Below, one piece after another: positions 54,288 through 62,987 of a stretch of 64,000 bases of DNA. Where the stretch lies: positions 1 to 64,000 of the forward strand of contig JAKLKW010000006.1 of the NCBI GenBank assembly GCA_023150455.1, written 5' to 3'. This stretch comes from Alphaproteobacteria bacterium. Lineage in GTDB: Bacteria > Pseudomonadota > Alphaproteobacteria > JAEULC01. The position numbers and the translations under genes were made by a program. The number at the start of each line of letters is the position of its first letter. Positions within the stretch are counted from its first letter, which is position 1. The notes beneath the pieces are model-generated. The model was not told where the DNA came from and did no database searches. It worked only from the letters and a program-made list of their open reading frames with translations.

Positions 54288-55493
54288 ATGCCTACGGCGA
54301 CGGGACGTCATTTCCTGCAGATTCCCGGACCGACCAACGTGCCGGACCGCGTGCTGCGCGCGATCGACCGTCCGACCATCGACCACCGCGGACCCGAGTT
54401 CCAGGCGCTCGGCCATGCCGTGCTCGACGGCATGAAGGCGATCTTCAAGACCAAGGGCATGGTCGTGATCTACCCGGCCTCGGGCACCGGCGCCTGGGAA
54501 GCGGCGCTGGTCAACACGCTGTCGCCCGGCGACCGAGTGCTGATGGCCGAGACCGGGCATTTCGCGACGCTGTGGCAGCGCCTGGCCAAGCGGCTGGGAC
54601 TCGAGGTCGAGTTCATGTCAGGCGACTGGCGGCGCGGCGCGCCGGCCGGAGCGATCGGCGCGCGCCTTGCCGAGGACAAGGCGCACGCCATCAAGGCCGT
54701 GTGCGTCGTGCACAACGAAACCTCGACCGGCGTGGCCTCGAACGTCGCCGCGGTGCGCAAGGCGATCGACGGCGCGCATCATCCGGCGCTGTTCATGGTC
54801 GACACGATCTCCTCGCTTGCCTCGCTCGACTATCGCCACGACGAATGGGGCGTCGACGTCACGGTGGCCGGCTCGCAGAAGGGCCTGATGCTGCCGCCGG
54901 GCCTGAGCTTCAACGCGATCTCGGCCAAGGCGCTCAAGGCGCAGGAGCAGGCCAAGCTGCCGCGCGCCTATTGGGACTGGGCCGACATGGCCACCCCGAA
55001 CAAGAGCGGCTTCTTCCCCTACACGCCGGCGACCAACCTGCTCTACGGACTCAAGGAAGCCATCGCCATGCTGCTCGAGGAGGGCCTCGATGCCGTGTTC
55101 GCCCGGCATGCGCGGCTCGGCGAGGCGACCAGGCGCGCGGTCCAGGCCTGGGGGCTCGAGCTGCTCTGCGTCGATCCGGCCGAGTACAGCAACAGCCTGA
55201 CCGCGGTGCTGATGCCTTCGGGCTTCGACGCCGACCGGTTCCGCCAGATCGTGCTCGAGAATTTCGACATGTCGCTCGGCCAGGGCCTGGGCAAGGTTTC
55301 CGGCAAGGTGTTCCGCATCGGCCATCTCGGCGGCTTCAACGAGCTGATGCTGATGGGCACGCTGTCGGGCGTCGAGATGGGGCTGCACTTGGCCGGCGTG
55401 CCGCATCGCCAGGCCGGCGTCGCCGCGGCCATGGACTTCCTGGCCGGCCGGATCGAAGGCACGGCGAAGGCCGGCAAGAGCGCCGCCGAGTAG
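54288..55493 (+). CDS. Class V aminotransferase, serine/aspartate-glyoxylate aminotransferase-like
   Basis: A 401-residue fold-type I PLP enzyme. K198 in VAGSQKGLMLPPG binds PLP; GPTNVPDRVLRAIDRPTIDHRGPEF at the N-terminus and VVHNETSTGV are as in serine-glyoxylate aminotransferase (SgaA) and BhcA of the beta-hydroxyaspartate cycle. It would aminate glyoxylate with serine or aspartate as donor. The other bhc genes are not in the window, so SgaA-like function is as likely. A GGAGG ribosome site precedes ATG 54288. The enoyl-CoA hydratase gene follows by 13 bp. Confidence 0.9.
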   Translation: MPTATGRHFLQIPGPTNVPDRVLRAIDRPTIDHRGPEFQALGHAVLDGMKAIFKTKGMVVIYPASGTGAWEAALVNTLSPGDRVLMAETGHFATLWQRLAKRLGLEVEFMSGDWRRGAPAGAIGARLAEDKAHAIKAVCVVHNETSTGVASNVAAVRKAIDGAHHPALFMVDTISSLASLDYRHDEWGVDVTVAGSQKGLMLPPGLSFNAISAKALKAQEQAKLPRAYWDWADMATPNKSGFFPYTPATNLLYGLKEAIAMLLEEGLDAVFARHARLGEATRRAVQAWGLELLCVDPAEYSNSLTAVLMPSGFDADRFRQIVLENFDMSLGQGLGKVSGKVFRIGHLGGFNELMLMGTLSGVEMGLHLAGVPHRQAGVAAAMDFLAGRIEGTAKAGKSAAE

Positions 55494-55506
55494 TCCCGCC
55501 ACGCCC

Positions 55507-56304
55507 ATGCCCGACATTCCCGCCGCCGCAGCCGACACGATCCTGGTCGCGCGCGACGGCGCCATCGCCACGGTCACGCTCAACCGGCCCGACCGGATGA
55601 ACGCGCTGGACTCCGCGACGTGGCGCAAGCTCGCGGATGCGATGGCGGGCCTGTCCGCCGACCCGGCGCTGCGCTGCGTCGTGATCCGCGGCGCGGGCGG
55701 CAACTTCGCTTCCGGCGCCGACATCCAGAGCTTCGCCCGCGAACGATCAGACGCGGCGCAGGCCAAGGCCTATGCCGTCGACATGCAGCGCGCCATGCGC
55801 AACGTCGCCGAAGGCACGCATCCGACGGTCGCGCTGATCGAGGGCGTGTGCGTCGGCGGCGGGCTCGAGCTGGCTTCGGTGTGCGACATCCGCGTGGCGG
55901 CCAGATCCAGCCGCTTCGGCGTGCCGATCAAGAAGCTCGGCCATACCATGTCCTACGGCGAGCTGATCCCGCTGGTCGACCTCGTCGGCCCAGCGGCGGC
56001 CAGGGAGATCCTGCTCGAGGGCGAGGTGTTCGGCGCCGAACGCGCGCTGCAATTCGGGCTCGTGAGCCGCATCGTCGCCGACGACGCGGTCGAAGGCGAG
56101 GCCTACGCCACGGCGCGGCGCATCGCCGAGGGCGCGCCGGTGGCCGCGCGCCTGCACCGCAAGCTCATCCGCCGCGTGCTTGACCGCCGTCCGCTGACCC
56201 AGGCCGAGATCGACGAAGGCTACGCCGCGACTGACACCGAGGACTACAAGATCGGCGTGCGCGCCTTTCTCGAGAAGAAGGCGCCCCGGTTCACCGGGCG
56301 CTAG
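55507..56304 (+). CDS. Enoyl-CoA hydratase/isomerase family protein
   Basis: A 265-residue crotonase-fold protein. Oxyanion-hole regions are RGAGGNFASGADIQSF and EGVCVGGGLELASVCDIRVA. At the usual catalytic glutamate positions the sequence reads GVPIKKLGHTMSYGE, so the standard glutamate before the helix is replaced; the precise reaction (hydratase, isomerase or hydrolase) is therefore uncertain. It lies between the class V aminotransferase and the FAD/Fe-S gene in one forward run with gaps of only a few bases. Confidence 0.87.
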   Translation: MPDIPAAAADTILVARDGAIATVTLNRPDRMNALDSATWRKLADAMAGLSADPALRCVVIRGAGGNFASGADIQSFARERSDAAQAKAYAVDMQRAMRNVAEGTHPTVALIEGVCVGGGLELASVCDIRVAARSSRFGVPIKKLGHTMSYGELIPLVDLVGPAAAREILLEGEVFGAERALQFGLVSRIVADDAVEGEAYATARRIAEGAPVAARLHRKLIRRVLDRRPLTQAEIDEGYAATDTEDYKIGVRAFLEKKAPRFTGR

Positions 56305-56306
56305 GC

Positions 56307-59143
56307 ATGGATATCCGCGGCAGCGTTCCCATCGGCGATTCCGGCCTCGCCCAGCGCCTGCGGCGCGAAATCGAAGGCGAGGTGCTGTTCGACGCCTTCT
56401 CGCGCGGGCGCTATTCGACCGACGCCTCGATCTACCAGATCGAGCCGATCGGCGTGGTGGTGCCGAGGACGGTCCAGGACGTCGTCGCCGCGATCCAGAT
56501 CGCGCGCGAGGCCGGCGCGCCGGTGCTGCCGCGCGGCGCCGGCACCTCGCAATGCGGCCAGACCGTCGGCCGCGCGCTGGTGGTCGACGTCAGCAAGCAC
56601 TTCAACAAGGTGGTCGACCTCGACGCGTCGGCGCGGCGCGTCACGGTCGAGCCGGGCATCGTGCTGGATCACCTCAACGCGCATCTCAAGGCCCACGGCC
56701 TGTTCTTCCCGGTCGACGTGTCGCCGTCCAGCCGCGCCACGCTCGGCGGCATGACCGGCAACAATTCCTGCGGCGCGCGCTCGATCCGCTACGCCCCGTC
56801 GGCGACAACCGCGTCGGCGATCTCGGTCCCGGCAGCGGGCGCTTCGACGCGCTGACGCGCGCCATGCGCGCGCTGGGAAGCTCCGAGGCCGACGAGATCG
56901 CGCGGCGCTTCCCCAAGCTCCTGCGCCGCGTCGGCGGCTACAACATCGACGAGCTGGCGGGCGGGCAGCCCAACCTCGCCAGGCTGCTGGTCGGCTCGGA
57001 AGGCACGCTCGCCTTCACCACGCGCATCGAGCTCGAGCTGCAGCCGATCCCCAAGCACCGGGCGCTCGGCGTCTGCCACTTTCCCAGCTTCTACAAGTCG
57101 ATGGATGCGACGCGGCACATCGTCAAGCTGGACCCGGTGGCGGTCGAGCTGGTCGACCGCACGATGATCGACCTCGCGCGCGCAATCCCGATGTTCAAGG
57201 CGACGGTCGACCGCTTCGTGGTCGGCGAACCGCAGGCGCTGCTGCTGGTCGAGTTCGCCGGCGACGATGCGGCCGAGCCGACGCGGCGCCTCAAGCGCCT
57301 GGTCGAGCTGATGGGCGATCTGGGATTTCCCGGCGCGGTGGTCGAGATCACCGACCAGGGCTTCCTGCGCGCGGTGTGGGACGTGCGCGCGCAAGGCCTC
57401 AACATCATGATGTCGATGAAGGGCGAGGGGAAGCCGGTGTCCTTCATCGAGGACTGCGCGGTGCCGCTCGACGACCTCGCGGAATACACCGACCGGCTGA
57501 CCAGGATCTTCCACAAGCACGGCACCGACGGCACCTGGTACGCGCATGCCTCGGTCGGCACGCTGCATGTCCGCCCCGTGCTCAACCTGAAGCTGGAGAA
57601 GGACGCCAGGACGATGCGCGCCATCGCCGAGGAATGCTTCGCGATGGTGCGCGAGTACAAGGGCTCGCACTCGGGCGAGCACGGCGACGGGCTGGTGCGC
57701 TCCGAGTTCCACGAAGCGATGTTCGGGCCGCGCATGGTGAAGGCGTTCGAGACGGTCAAGGACACGTTCGACCCGCCCGGCCTGTTCAACCCGGGCAAGA
57801 TCGTGCGGCCGTCGAAGATGGATGACCGCTCGCTGTTCCGCTACAAGCCCGGCTACGCGACGGCGCCGATCGAGACGGTGTTCGACTGGTCCGCCTGGGG
57901 CGGCTTCGGCCCCGCGGTCGAGATGTGCAACAACAACGGCGCCTGCCGCCGCACCGACGCCGGCGTCATGTGCCCGTCCTTCCGCGTCACCAAGGACGAG
58001 CGCGACCTGACGCGCGGCCGCGCCAACACGCTGCGCCTGGCGCTGTCGGGCCAGCTCGGCCCCGATGCGCTGGTCGGCGACGACATGAAGGCGACGATGG
58101 ACCTCTGCGTCGGCTGCAAGGGCTGCAAGCGCGAATGCCCGACCGGCGTCGACATGGCCCGGATGAAGCTCGAGTTCCTGGCGCAATACCGCAAGCGTCA
58201 CGCGCCGTCGCTGCGCGACCGCGTGGTCGCGCACCTGCCGGCCTACGGGCCGATGGCCTCGGCCTTCGCGCCGCTCATGAACCTGCGCGACCGCGTGCCG
58301 GCGCTGGCGGCCTTGAGCGAGCGCCTGGCCGGCTTCAGCGCCCGCCGTTCCCTGCCGCGCTGGCGCCGCGACGCGCTGAAGGACGCCGAATCGCCCGCGC
58401 CGACGGAGCAGGCCGACGTCGTGCTGTTCGGCGACTGCTTCGGCCGCTACTTCGAGCCCGAGGTGCCGCGCGCCGCGCTCAAGGTCCTGCTAGCCGCGGG
58501 CGGGCGCGTCGCCATCGCTGGCGCACGCGGCCGGCGGCCGCTCTGCTGCGGCCGTACCTACTTGTCGACCGGCATGACCGCTGCCGCGCGGGCCGAGGCG
58601 CGCCGCACGCTCGATGCGCTGCTGCCGGTCGTCGGCCGCGGCGGCGCGATCGTCGGTCTCGAGCCGTCCTGCATCCTGACCCTGCGCGACGAATACCCCG
58701 CGCTGCTGCCAGGCCCAGACACCGACGCCGTCGCGGCGCGCGCCCTGCTGTTCGAGGAATACCTGGCGGCGGAAAAGAAGGCCGGCCGCCTCGCGCTCGC
58801 TCTCAAGCCGGTGGCCAGGCGCGCCCTGCTGCACGGCCACTGCCACCAGAAGGCCTTCGGCCTGGTCGGCGAGGTCGCCGCGGTCCTGTCGCTGGTGCCC
58901 GGTCTGGAGGTCACGACGATCGAATCGAGCTGCTGCGGCATGGCCGGCTCCTTCGGCTACGAAGCCGAGCACTACGACGTGTCGCTCCGGATGGCGGAGC
59001 TGAGCCTTCTGCCCGCCGTGCGCAAGGCATCGGACGACGACCTGATCGTCGCCGACGGCACCTCCTGCCGCCACCAGATCAAGGACGGCGCCGGCAGGCA
59101 GCCGCTGCATGTGGCGCAGGTGCTGGAACGAGCGCTGGGGTGA
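56307..59143 (+). pseudogene. FAD-binding and Fe-S dehydrogenase (D-2-hydroxy acid/YdiJ-like), frameshifted
   Basis: The protein reads through an N-terminal PCMH FAD domain (GAGTSQCGQT, then GMTGNNSCGARSIRY to about residue 162) and then leaves frame. Frame one stops at 56855; the rest continues from about 56795 in the next frame to 59143, with the FAD-oxidase C-terminal domain (SHSGEHGDGLVRSEFHEAMFGPRM) and an Fe-S domain with CVGCKGCKRECPTGVD and C-terminal CCG motifs. Relatives (YdiJ, GlcD-GlcF types) oxidise D-2-hydroxyglutarate or D-lactate. After SIRY the family normally continues with a glycine and a DN-containing strand that is missing, so a small deletion rather than only one lost base is likely. 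An assembly error would look the same. Confidence 0.75.
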
Positions 59144-59186
59144 AGGGGGCTGCGTCAGGCTGCGTGTTGGCGCGCTCGCCAAGCGC

Positions 59187-59284
59187 CTCATCCTTCGACA
59201 AGCTCAGGTTGAGGCTACGAGAGATGCCGGGAAGCATGCGACATCAAACCAAGAGTCCTCACCCGGAGCCTGTCGAAGGGTGAG
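59187..59284. repeat. Intergenic inverted repeat (CTTCGACAAGCTC type)
   Basis: The left arm at 59187-59205 (CTCATCCTTCGACAAGCTC) matches the inverse of the right arm at 59266-59284 at 17 of 19 positions. The loop is about 60 bp. It lies between the FAD/Fe-S gene and the phytanoyl-CoA dioxygenase-like gene, 43 bp after the former's stop. The TTCGACAAGCTCAGG core is a repeat often seen between genes of environmental bacteria. Confidence 0.75.
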
Positions 59285-59322
59285 CCAATCCTGTCCGACG
59301 AATTGCAGCAACTAGCCGCACG

Positions 59323-60228
59323 ATGAAAGACTGCATCTCCCAGGGCCGCACCATCCCCGACGAGCTGGTCGCGCCGATGCGCGACAGCGCCGCGCTGCTC
59401 GCCGACGCGCCGGCGCTGCGCGCGCGGCTGGAAAAGGACGGCTACCTGTTCCTGCGCAACGCGCTCGACCGCGACGAAGTTGCGGCGGCGCGGCGCGAGG
59501 TGTTCCAGCGGCTGGCCGAGGTCGGCGAGATCGCGCCGCCGGCGGAGGCCGGCGTCTTCACCGGCGCGAGCCGGCGCCGGGAGACGGTCGACGATCTCGG
59601 CCGCTTCTGGCGCTCGGTCAGCGAGGGCCCGGCGCTGCGCCGGGTCAGCCATGGATCGCGCCTCGCCGCGATCATGGAAAAGGTGTTCGGCGAAGCGGCG
59701 GTTCCGTTCGACTTCCTCTACCTGCGCGCCGGGTCGGTCGGGCGCGCAACCGGGCTGCATTGCGACTATCCGTTTTTCACCCGCGCGCACGAGCGCGTGT
59801 GCACGGTCTGGATTCCGATCGGCGACGTGCCGGTCACCGACGGGCCGGTCGTGGTGGTCGAGGGCTCGCACCGCTTCGCCGACCTGGTCGAAGCGACGCG
59901 CGGCTTCGACGTGGTGCGCGATGCGCCGCGGCGCGCCGATCTCGGCATCCATCCGATCGACTTCGCCCGCCAGCGCGGCACGCGGCTGCTGACGGCCGAT
60001 TTCCGGGCCGGCGACCTGGCGCTGTTCGGCATGTTCACGATCCATGGCGCGCTCGACAACCACTCGCCCATCGGCCGCGTGCGCCTGAGCTGCGACGTGC
60101 GCTGGCAACCCGCTTCGCTGCCGGTCGACGCGCGCTATTTCGGTCCGCTGCCCGCCGGCACGACCGGCGCCGGCTATGCCGAGCTCAACGGCGCCAAGCC
60201 CCTGACGGAGCCGTGGCACATCCGGTAG
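59323..60228 (+). CDS. Phytanoyl-CoA dioxygenase (PhyH) family protein
   Basis: A 301-residue Fe(II)/2-oxoglutarate-dependent oxygenase. The iron ligands appear as H146-x-D148 in GLHCDYP and H241 in FTIHGALDNHS; R252 or R254 after this would hold 2-oxoglutarate. The double-stranded beta-helix core runs from about 110 to 265. The family hydroxylates varied small molecules, and the substrate is unknown here. It is separated from the upstream gene by the inverted repeat. Confidence 0.88.
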   Translation: MKDCISQGRTIPDELVAPMRDSAALLADAPALRARLEKDGYLFLRNALDRDEVAAARREVFQRLAEVGEIAPPAEAGVFTGASRRRETVDDLGRFWRSVSEGPALRRVSHGSRLAAIMEKVFGEAAVPFDFLYLRAGSVGRATGLHCDYPFFTRAHERVCTVWIPIGDVPVTDGPVVVVEGSHRFADLVEATRGFDVVRDAPRRADLGIHPIDFARQRGTRLLTADFRAGDLALFGMFTIHGALDNHSPIGRVRLSCDVRWQPASLPVDARYFGPLPAGTTGAGYAELNGAKPLTEPWHIR

Positions 60229-60292
60229 GGGCACATCAGGTAAGGGCATATTCGCTAGGTGCCGTCCCCCGGCTGATGTAAAACCTCTTCAC

Positions 60293-60922
60293 ATGAGCTG
60301 GCACGAACGGCGCGGCTACCATCACGGCAATCTGCGCGAGGCGCTGATCAAGGCGGCCTTGAACCTGATCGGGGAGAAGGGCCTCGGCGGCGTCACCTTC
60401 GCCGAGGCGGCGCGCGCTGCCGGCGTCAGCCCGGCCGCGCCCTATCGCCATTTCCGCGACCGCGACGCGTTGATGGCTGAGGTCGCGCGGCAGGGCTTCG
60501 AGCGCTTCGAGGCCATGCTGACCGCGGCCTGGAACGGCGGCAGGCCCGAGCCGCTCAAGGCGTTCGAGAACGTGGGCCGCGCCTATCTCGCCTTCGCCCG
60601 CAGCGAGCCGGCCTACTACGCCGCCATGTTCGAGGCCGGCCTGCCGCCCGACGCCAGCGCCGAACTGCGCGAGGCCGGCGAGCGCGCCTATTCGGTGCTG
60701 CGCACCGCTTCCGACGCCGTCTGCGCCCTGCTGCCGAAGGAAGGGCGGCCACCCGCCTCGATGGTGAGCCTGCATGTCTGGTCGCTCGCGCACGGCGTCG
60801 CCTCGCTGTTCGGCCGCGGCGATCCCGGCCGGCGCAAGCTGCCGATGACCCCGGAAGAATTGCTGGAAGCCGGCGTTCTCATTTACCTGCAAGGGCTTGG
60901 CCTCGGCGAATCGAAGCGCTGA
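60293..60922 (+). CDS. TetR/AcrR family transcriptional regulator
   Basis: A 209-residue TetR-type regulator. The helix-turn-helix is within VTFAEAARAAGVSPAAPYRHFRDRDAL (about 34-60), and the C-terminal part is the helical ligand domain (PYYAAMF, SLHVWSLAHGVASLF), close to the WHG-type domain. It starts 64 bp after the oxygenase gene. A perfect 9-bp inverted repeat in the gap downstream (60962-60982) is a likely target, placing the DUF2852 gene under its control. Confidence 0.9.
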   Translation: MSWHERRGYHHGNLREALIKAALNLIGEKGLGGVTFAEAARAAGVSPAAPYRHFRDRDALMAEVARQGFERFEAMLTAAWNGGRPEPLKAFENVGRAYLAFARSEPAYYAAMFEAGLPPDASAELREAGERAYSVLRTASDAVCALLPKEGRPPASMVSLHVWSLAHGVASLFGRGDPGRRKLPMTPEELLEAGVLIYLQGLGLGESKR

Positions 60923-60931
60923 CTGTTCCCC

Positions 60932-60961
60932 TTGACATCGCGGCTGGCGGCCGCCAATAAT
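60932..60961 (+). promoter_or_regulatory. Promoter of the DUF2852 gene
   Basis: TTGACA (60932-60937) and AATAAT (60956-60961) are separated by 18 bp. This is a near-consensus sigma-70 promoter (-35 exact, -10 five of six). It directs transcription toward the ATG at 60997 and ends right at the operator. Confidence 0.7.
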
Positions 60962-60982
60962 GTGAATGTTAGTAACATTCAC
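60962..60982. promoter_or_regulatory. Candidate TetR operator
   Basis: GTGAATGTT and AACATTCAC form a perfect 9-bp inverted repeat around AGT, directly after the -10 box of the promoter. This is the position and symmetry of a TetR-family operator that blocks transcription start. The regulator gene ends 39 bp upstream. Confidence 0.75.
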
Positions 60983-60996
60983 TTGGGGTCGCGGAA

Positions 60997-61356
60997 ATGG
61001 GCATCGCGGCAAAGCTGGACGAGATCGGCAAGCCGGCATGGATCACGCTGATGGTCCTCGGCTTCGTGTTCTGGTGGCCTTTCGGGCTGGCGATGCTGGC
61101 CTTCTTGATCGGGAGTGGACGCATGGGATGCTGGAGAAACCGTGAGCGCTGGCAGCGCGAGTTCAAGGACCGGGTCGACGACGTGACGCGGCGCTGGGGC
61201 AGCGAGACGCTGAAGCGGCTGGAAGAGGAGCAGAAGGAGTTCCGCGAGTTCCTCGAGCGCCTGCGCCACGCCAAGGACAAGGCCGAGTTCGACCAGTTCA
61301 TGGCCGACCGCCGCCGCCGCGACAACGGCCCCGCGCCGCAGCCGCAGGCTTCATAA
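60997..61356 (+). CDS. DUF2852 domain-containing membrane protein
   Basis: A 119-residue protein of the DUF2852 family. Residues 13-40 (PAWITLMVLGFVFWWPFGLAMLAFLIGSG) form the membrane segment or hairpin. It is followed by a long charged amphipathic helix (RLEEEQKEFREFLERLRHAKDKAEFDQFMADRRRR) on the cytoplasmic side. The function is unknown. It stands alone behind a strong promoter and a TetR-type operator, so its level is probably switched by the regulator's ligand. It ends at a strong hairpin terminator. Confidence 0.88.
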   Translation: MGIAAKLDEIGKPAWITLMVLGFVFWWPFGLAMLAFLIGSGRMGCWRNRERWQREFKDRVDDVTRRWGSETLKRLEEEQKEFREFLERLRHAKDKAEFDQFMADRRRRDNGPAPQPQAS

Positions 61357-61379
61357 GGCTACGTCCCCTCCGTAGCCGC

Positions 61380-61414
61380 AACGGCCGGGTCGCTCGCCGA
61401 GCGACCCGGCCGTT
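61380..61414 (+). terminator. Strong stem-loop after the DUF2852 gene
   Basis: A 17-bp perfect stem: AACGGCCGGGTCGCTCG pairs with CGAGCGACCCGGCCGTT around a single loop base, 24 bp after the stop. A smaller hairpin (GGCTACG/CGTAGCC, 61357-61377) precedes it. Downstream is CGATTCTGAAA, only weakly T-rich. A transcription terminator is the best reading. Confidence 0.75.
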
Positions 61415-61430
61415 CGATTCTGAAAAGCAA

Positions 61431-61480
61431 TCGGCTTTCGGCAGTCAGCAGTCGGCCAAAGCAGTCTGGCTGAAAGCCGA
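61431..61480. repeat. Short inverted repeat (TCGGCTTTC type)
   Basis: TCGGCTTTCGGC at 61431-61442 is mirrored at 61469-61480 as GCTGAAAGCCGA (one mismatch), with the AGTC/GACT region extending it. It lies between the terminator and the M81 gene stop. It may act as a second terminator for the opposite strand, or be a dispersed repeat. Confidence 0.55.
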
Positions 61481-61497
61481 CGGCCGATCGCCGACAG

Positions 61498-62982
61498 CTA
61501 CACTTCGTCGAGCGGCCAGATCGGGCGGCGCAGCTTCTTGTAGGTGAAGCGCCGGTAGTCGGGCGAGCACAGCGCGCCCGAGTCCGCCAGCATCACCTTG
61601 CGCGCGATCGGCTGGTAGGCGGCGCGGAAATGCTGCGCCGACTTCACCACGACGACCGCCTTCCGGCGCGGGTCGATCCCCTGCGACAGGAAGGCCTGCA
61701 GGTCGGTGGTCTGCAGCCGGTTCGACGTGACGATCACCTCGATGCCGCCGATCTTCAGCACCATGGTCGGCCCGTGCGACAGCTTGAGGCCCTTGGACAT
61801 CGGGCCGTCGTTGACGAAGCTGCCGTCGGTCAGGTTGGCGACCGTGCCGGTCACGCGGATCGGCGCGCCGAACGCTGGGTCGATCTTGCCGCCGAGCGCG
61901 AGCGTCACCGTCGCGCCCTTGCCGGCCTTCTGTCCGATCCCGACCGCCTCGGGATCGTTGATCGCGTGCACCGCGGCGTCGGGCAGCCTGGCGGCGATCA
62001 TCGCCTCGAGCAGGCGGGTCGCGTCGCCATAGCCGCCGCCGCCCGGATTGTCGGTGAAGTCGGCGATCACCAGCGGCTTGTCGCCGCGCTGCGCCGCCTC
62101 GCGCATCACCGTGTCGAGGCCATGGCGCTCGACCGTCTCCTGGCCGCGCGTCTGCCACACCGCCTCCATCAGCTCGGCCGCCACCGCGCGGGCGCGCGCC
62201 GCGTCGCCGTTCGCGGCGACCGCGACCGACGGTCCGGCGGCGTGGATGTCGGCCCAGCCGAAGCCCGCCTGCACGCTGACCGCCAGCACGCCATCCTTGC
62301 CCTCCAGCGACCCGGCGCGCGCCAGGACCCTGTCCATCGGCCCCGCGTCCCTCGGATCGCCGTGCGTGCGCCCGTGGTCGACGCCGTCGAGCGTCGCTCG
62401 CCGCGCCACGGCAGAGACCGGCCGGATCTCGCCCTTGAGCGTGCGGCGCATCAGCTCCGCGGCCTGCTCGGCGCGCTCGATGTGGTCGACATGCGGGTAG
62501 GTGCGGTACGAGATCAGCACGTTGGCGTTGGTCGCCATGGCCTCGGTCACGTTGGCGTGCAGGTCGAGCGTGGCCATGACCGGCACGTCGGGGCCGACGC
62601 GCTGGCGGACGCGCGCCAAAAGGTCGCCCTCGGCGTCGTCCTGGTCCTCGGTCACCATCGCGCCATGCAGCGACAGCAGCACGCCGTCGACCCTGCCGGC
62701 GCGCTCCAGCCCTTCGATCACGGCGCCCGACAGTTTGGCCCAGGTCGCCGCCGTCACCTTGCCGGCCGGGGTCGCGTCGGCGGCGATGGTCGGCACGATC
62801 TCCCAGCCATGCCGCTTGCCGGCCGCCATGAAGCCGGCGAGCTCGGTGCGCGTGTGCGACAGAAGCGGCGCGATCTCGTCGCCGAACGCCAGCAGGCGGC
62901 GGCGATAGGAGCCGAGATCGGTCGGAACGCGGCTGAACGTGTTGGTCTCGTGCTTGATCTGCCCGATCAGGATGCGTGGCAT
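61498..62982 (-). CDS. M81 family metallopeptidase (MlrC-like)
   Basis: A 494-residue M81 protein. Family marks include RILIGQIKHETNTFSRVPTDL at the N-terminus, VDGVLLSLHGAMVTED, TLDLHANVTEAM, and VIADFTDNPGGGGYGDATRLLEAM, where conserved D and H residues bind zinc. MlrC cleaves linear microcystin products; in bacteria without microcystin it probably acts on small peptides or other amides. It lies 5 bp downstream of the amidase gene on the same strand, so the two may work together on the same compound. Confidence 0.9.
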   Translation of the reverse strand: MPRILIGQIKHETNTFSRVPTDLGSYRRRLLAFGDEIAPLLSHTRTELAGFMAAGKRHGWEIVPTIAADATPAGKVTAATWAKLSGAVIEGLERAGRVDGVLLSLHGAMVTEDQDDAEGDLLARVRQRVGPDVPVMATLDLHANVTEAMATNANVLISYRTYPHVDHIERAEQAAELMRRTLKGEIRPVSAVARRATLDGVDHGRTHGDPRDAGPMDRVLARAGSLEGKDGVLAVSVQAGFGWADIHAAGPSVAVAANGDAARARAVAAELMEAVWQTRGQETVERHGLDTVMREAAQRGDKPLVIADFTDNPGGGGYGDATRLLEAMIAARLPDAAVHAINDPEAVGIGQKAGKGATVTLALGGKIDPAFGAPIRVTGTVANLTDGSFVNDGPMSKGLKLSHGPTMVLKIGGIEVIVTSNRLQTTDLQAFLSQGIDPRRKAVVVVKSAQHFRAAYQPIARKVMLADSGALCSPDYRRFTYKKLRRPIWPLDEV

Positions 62983-62987
62983 GGCGT

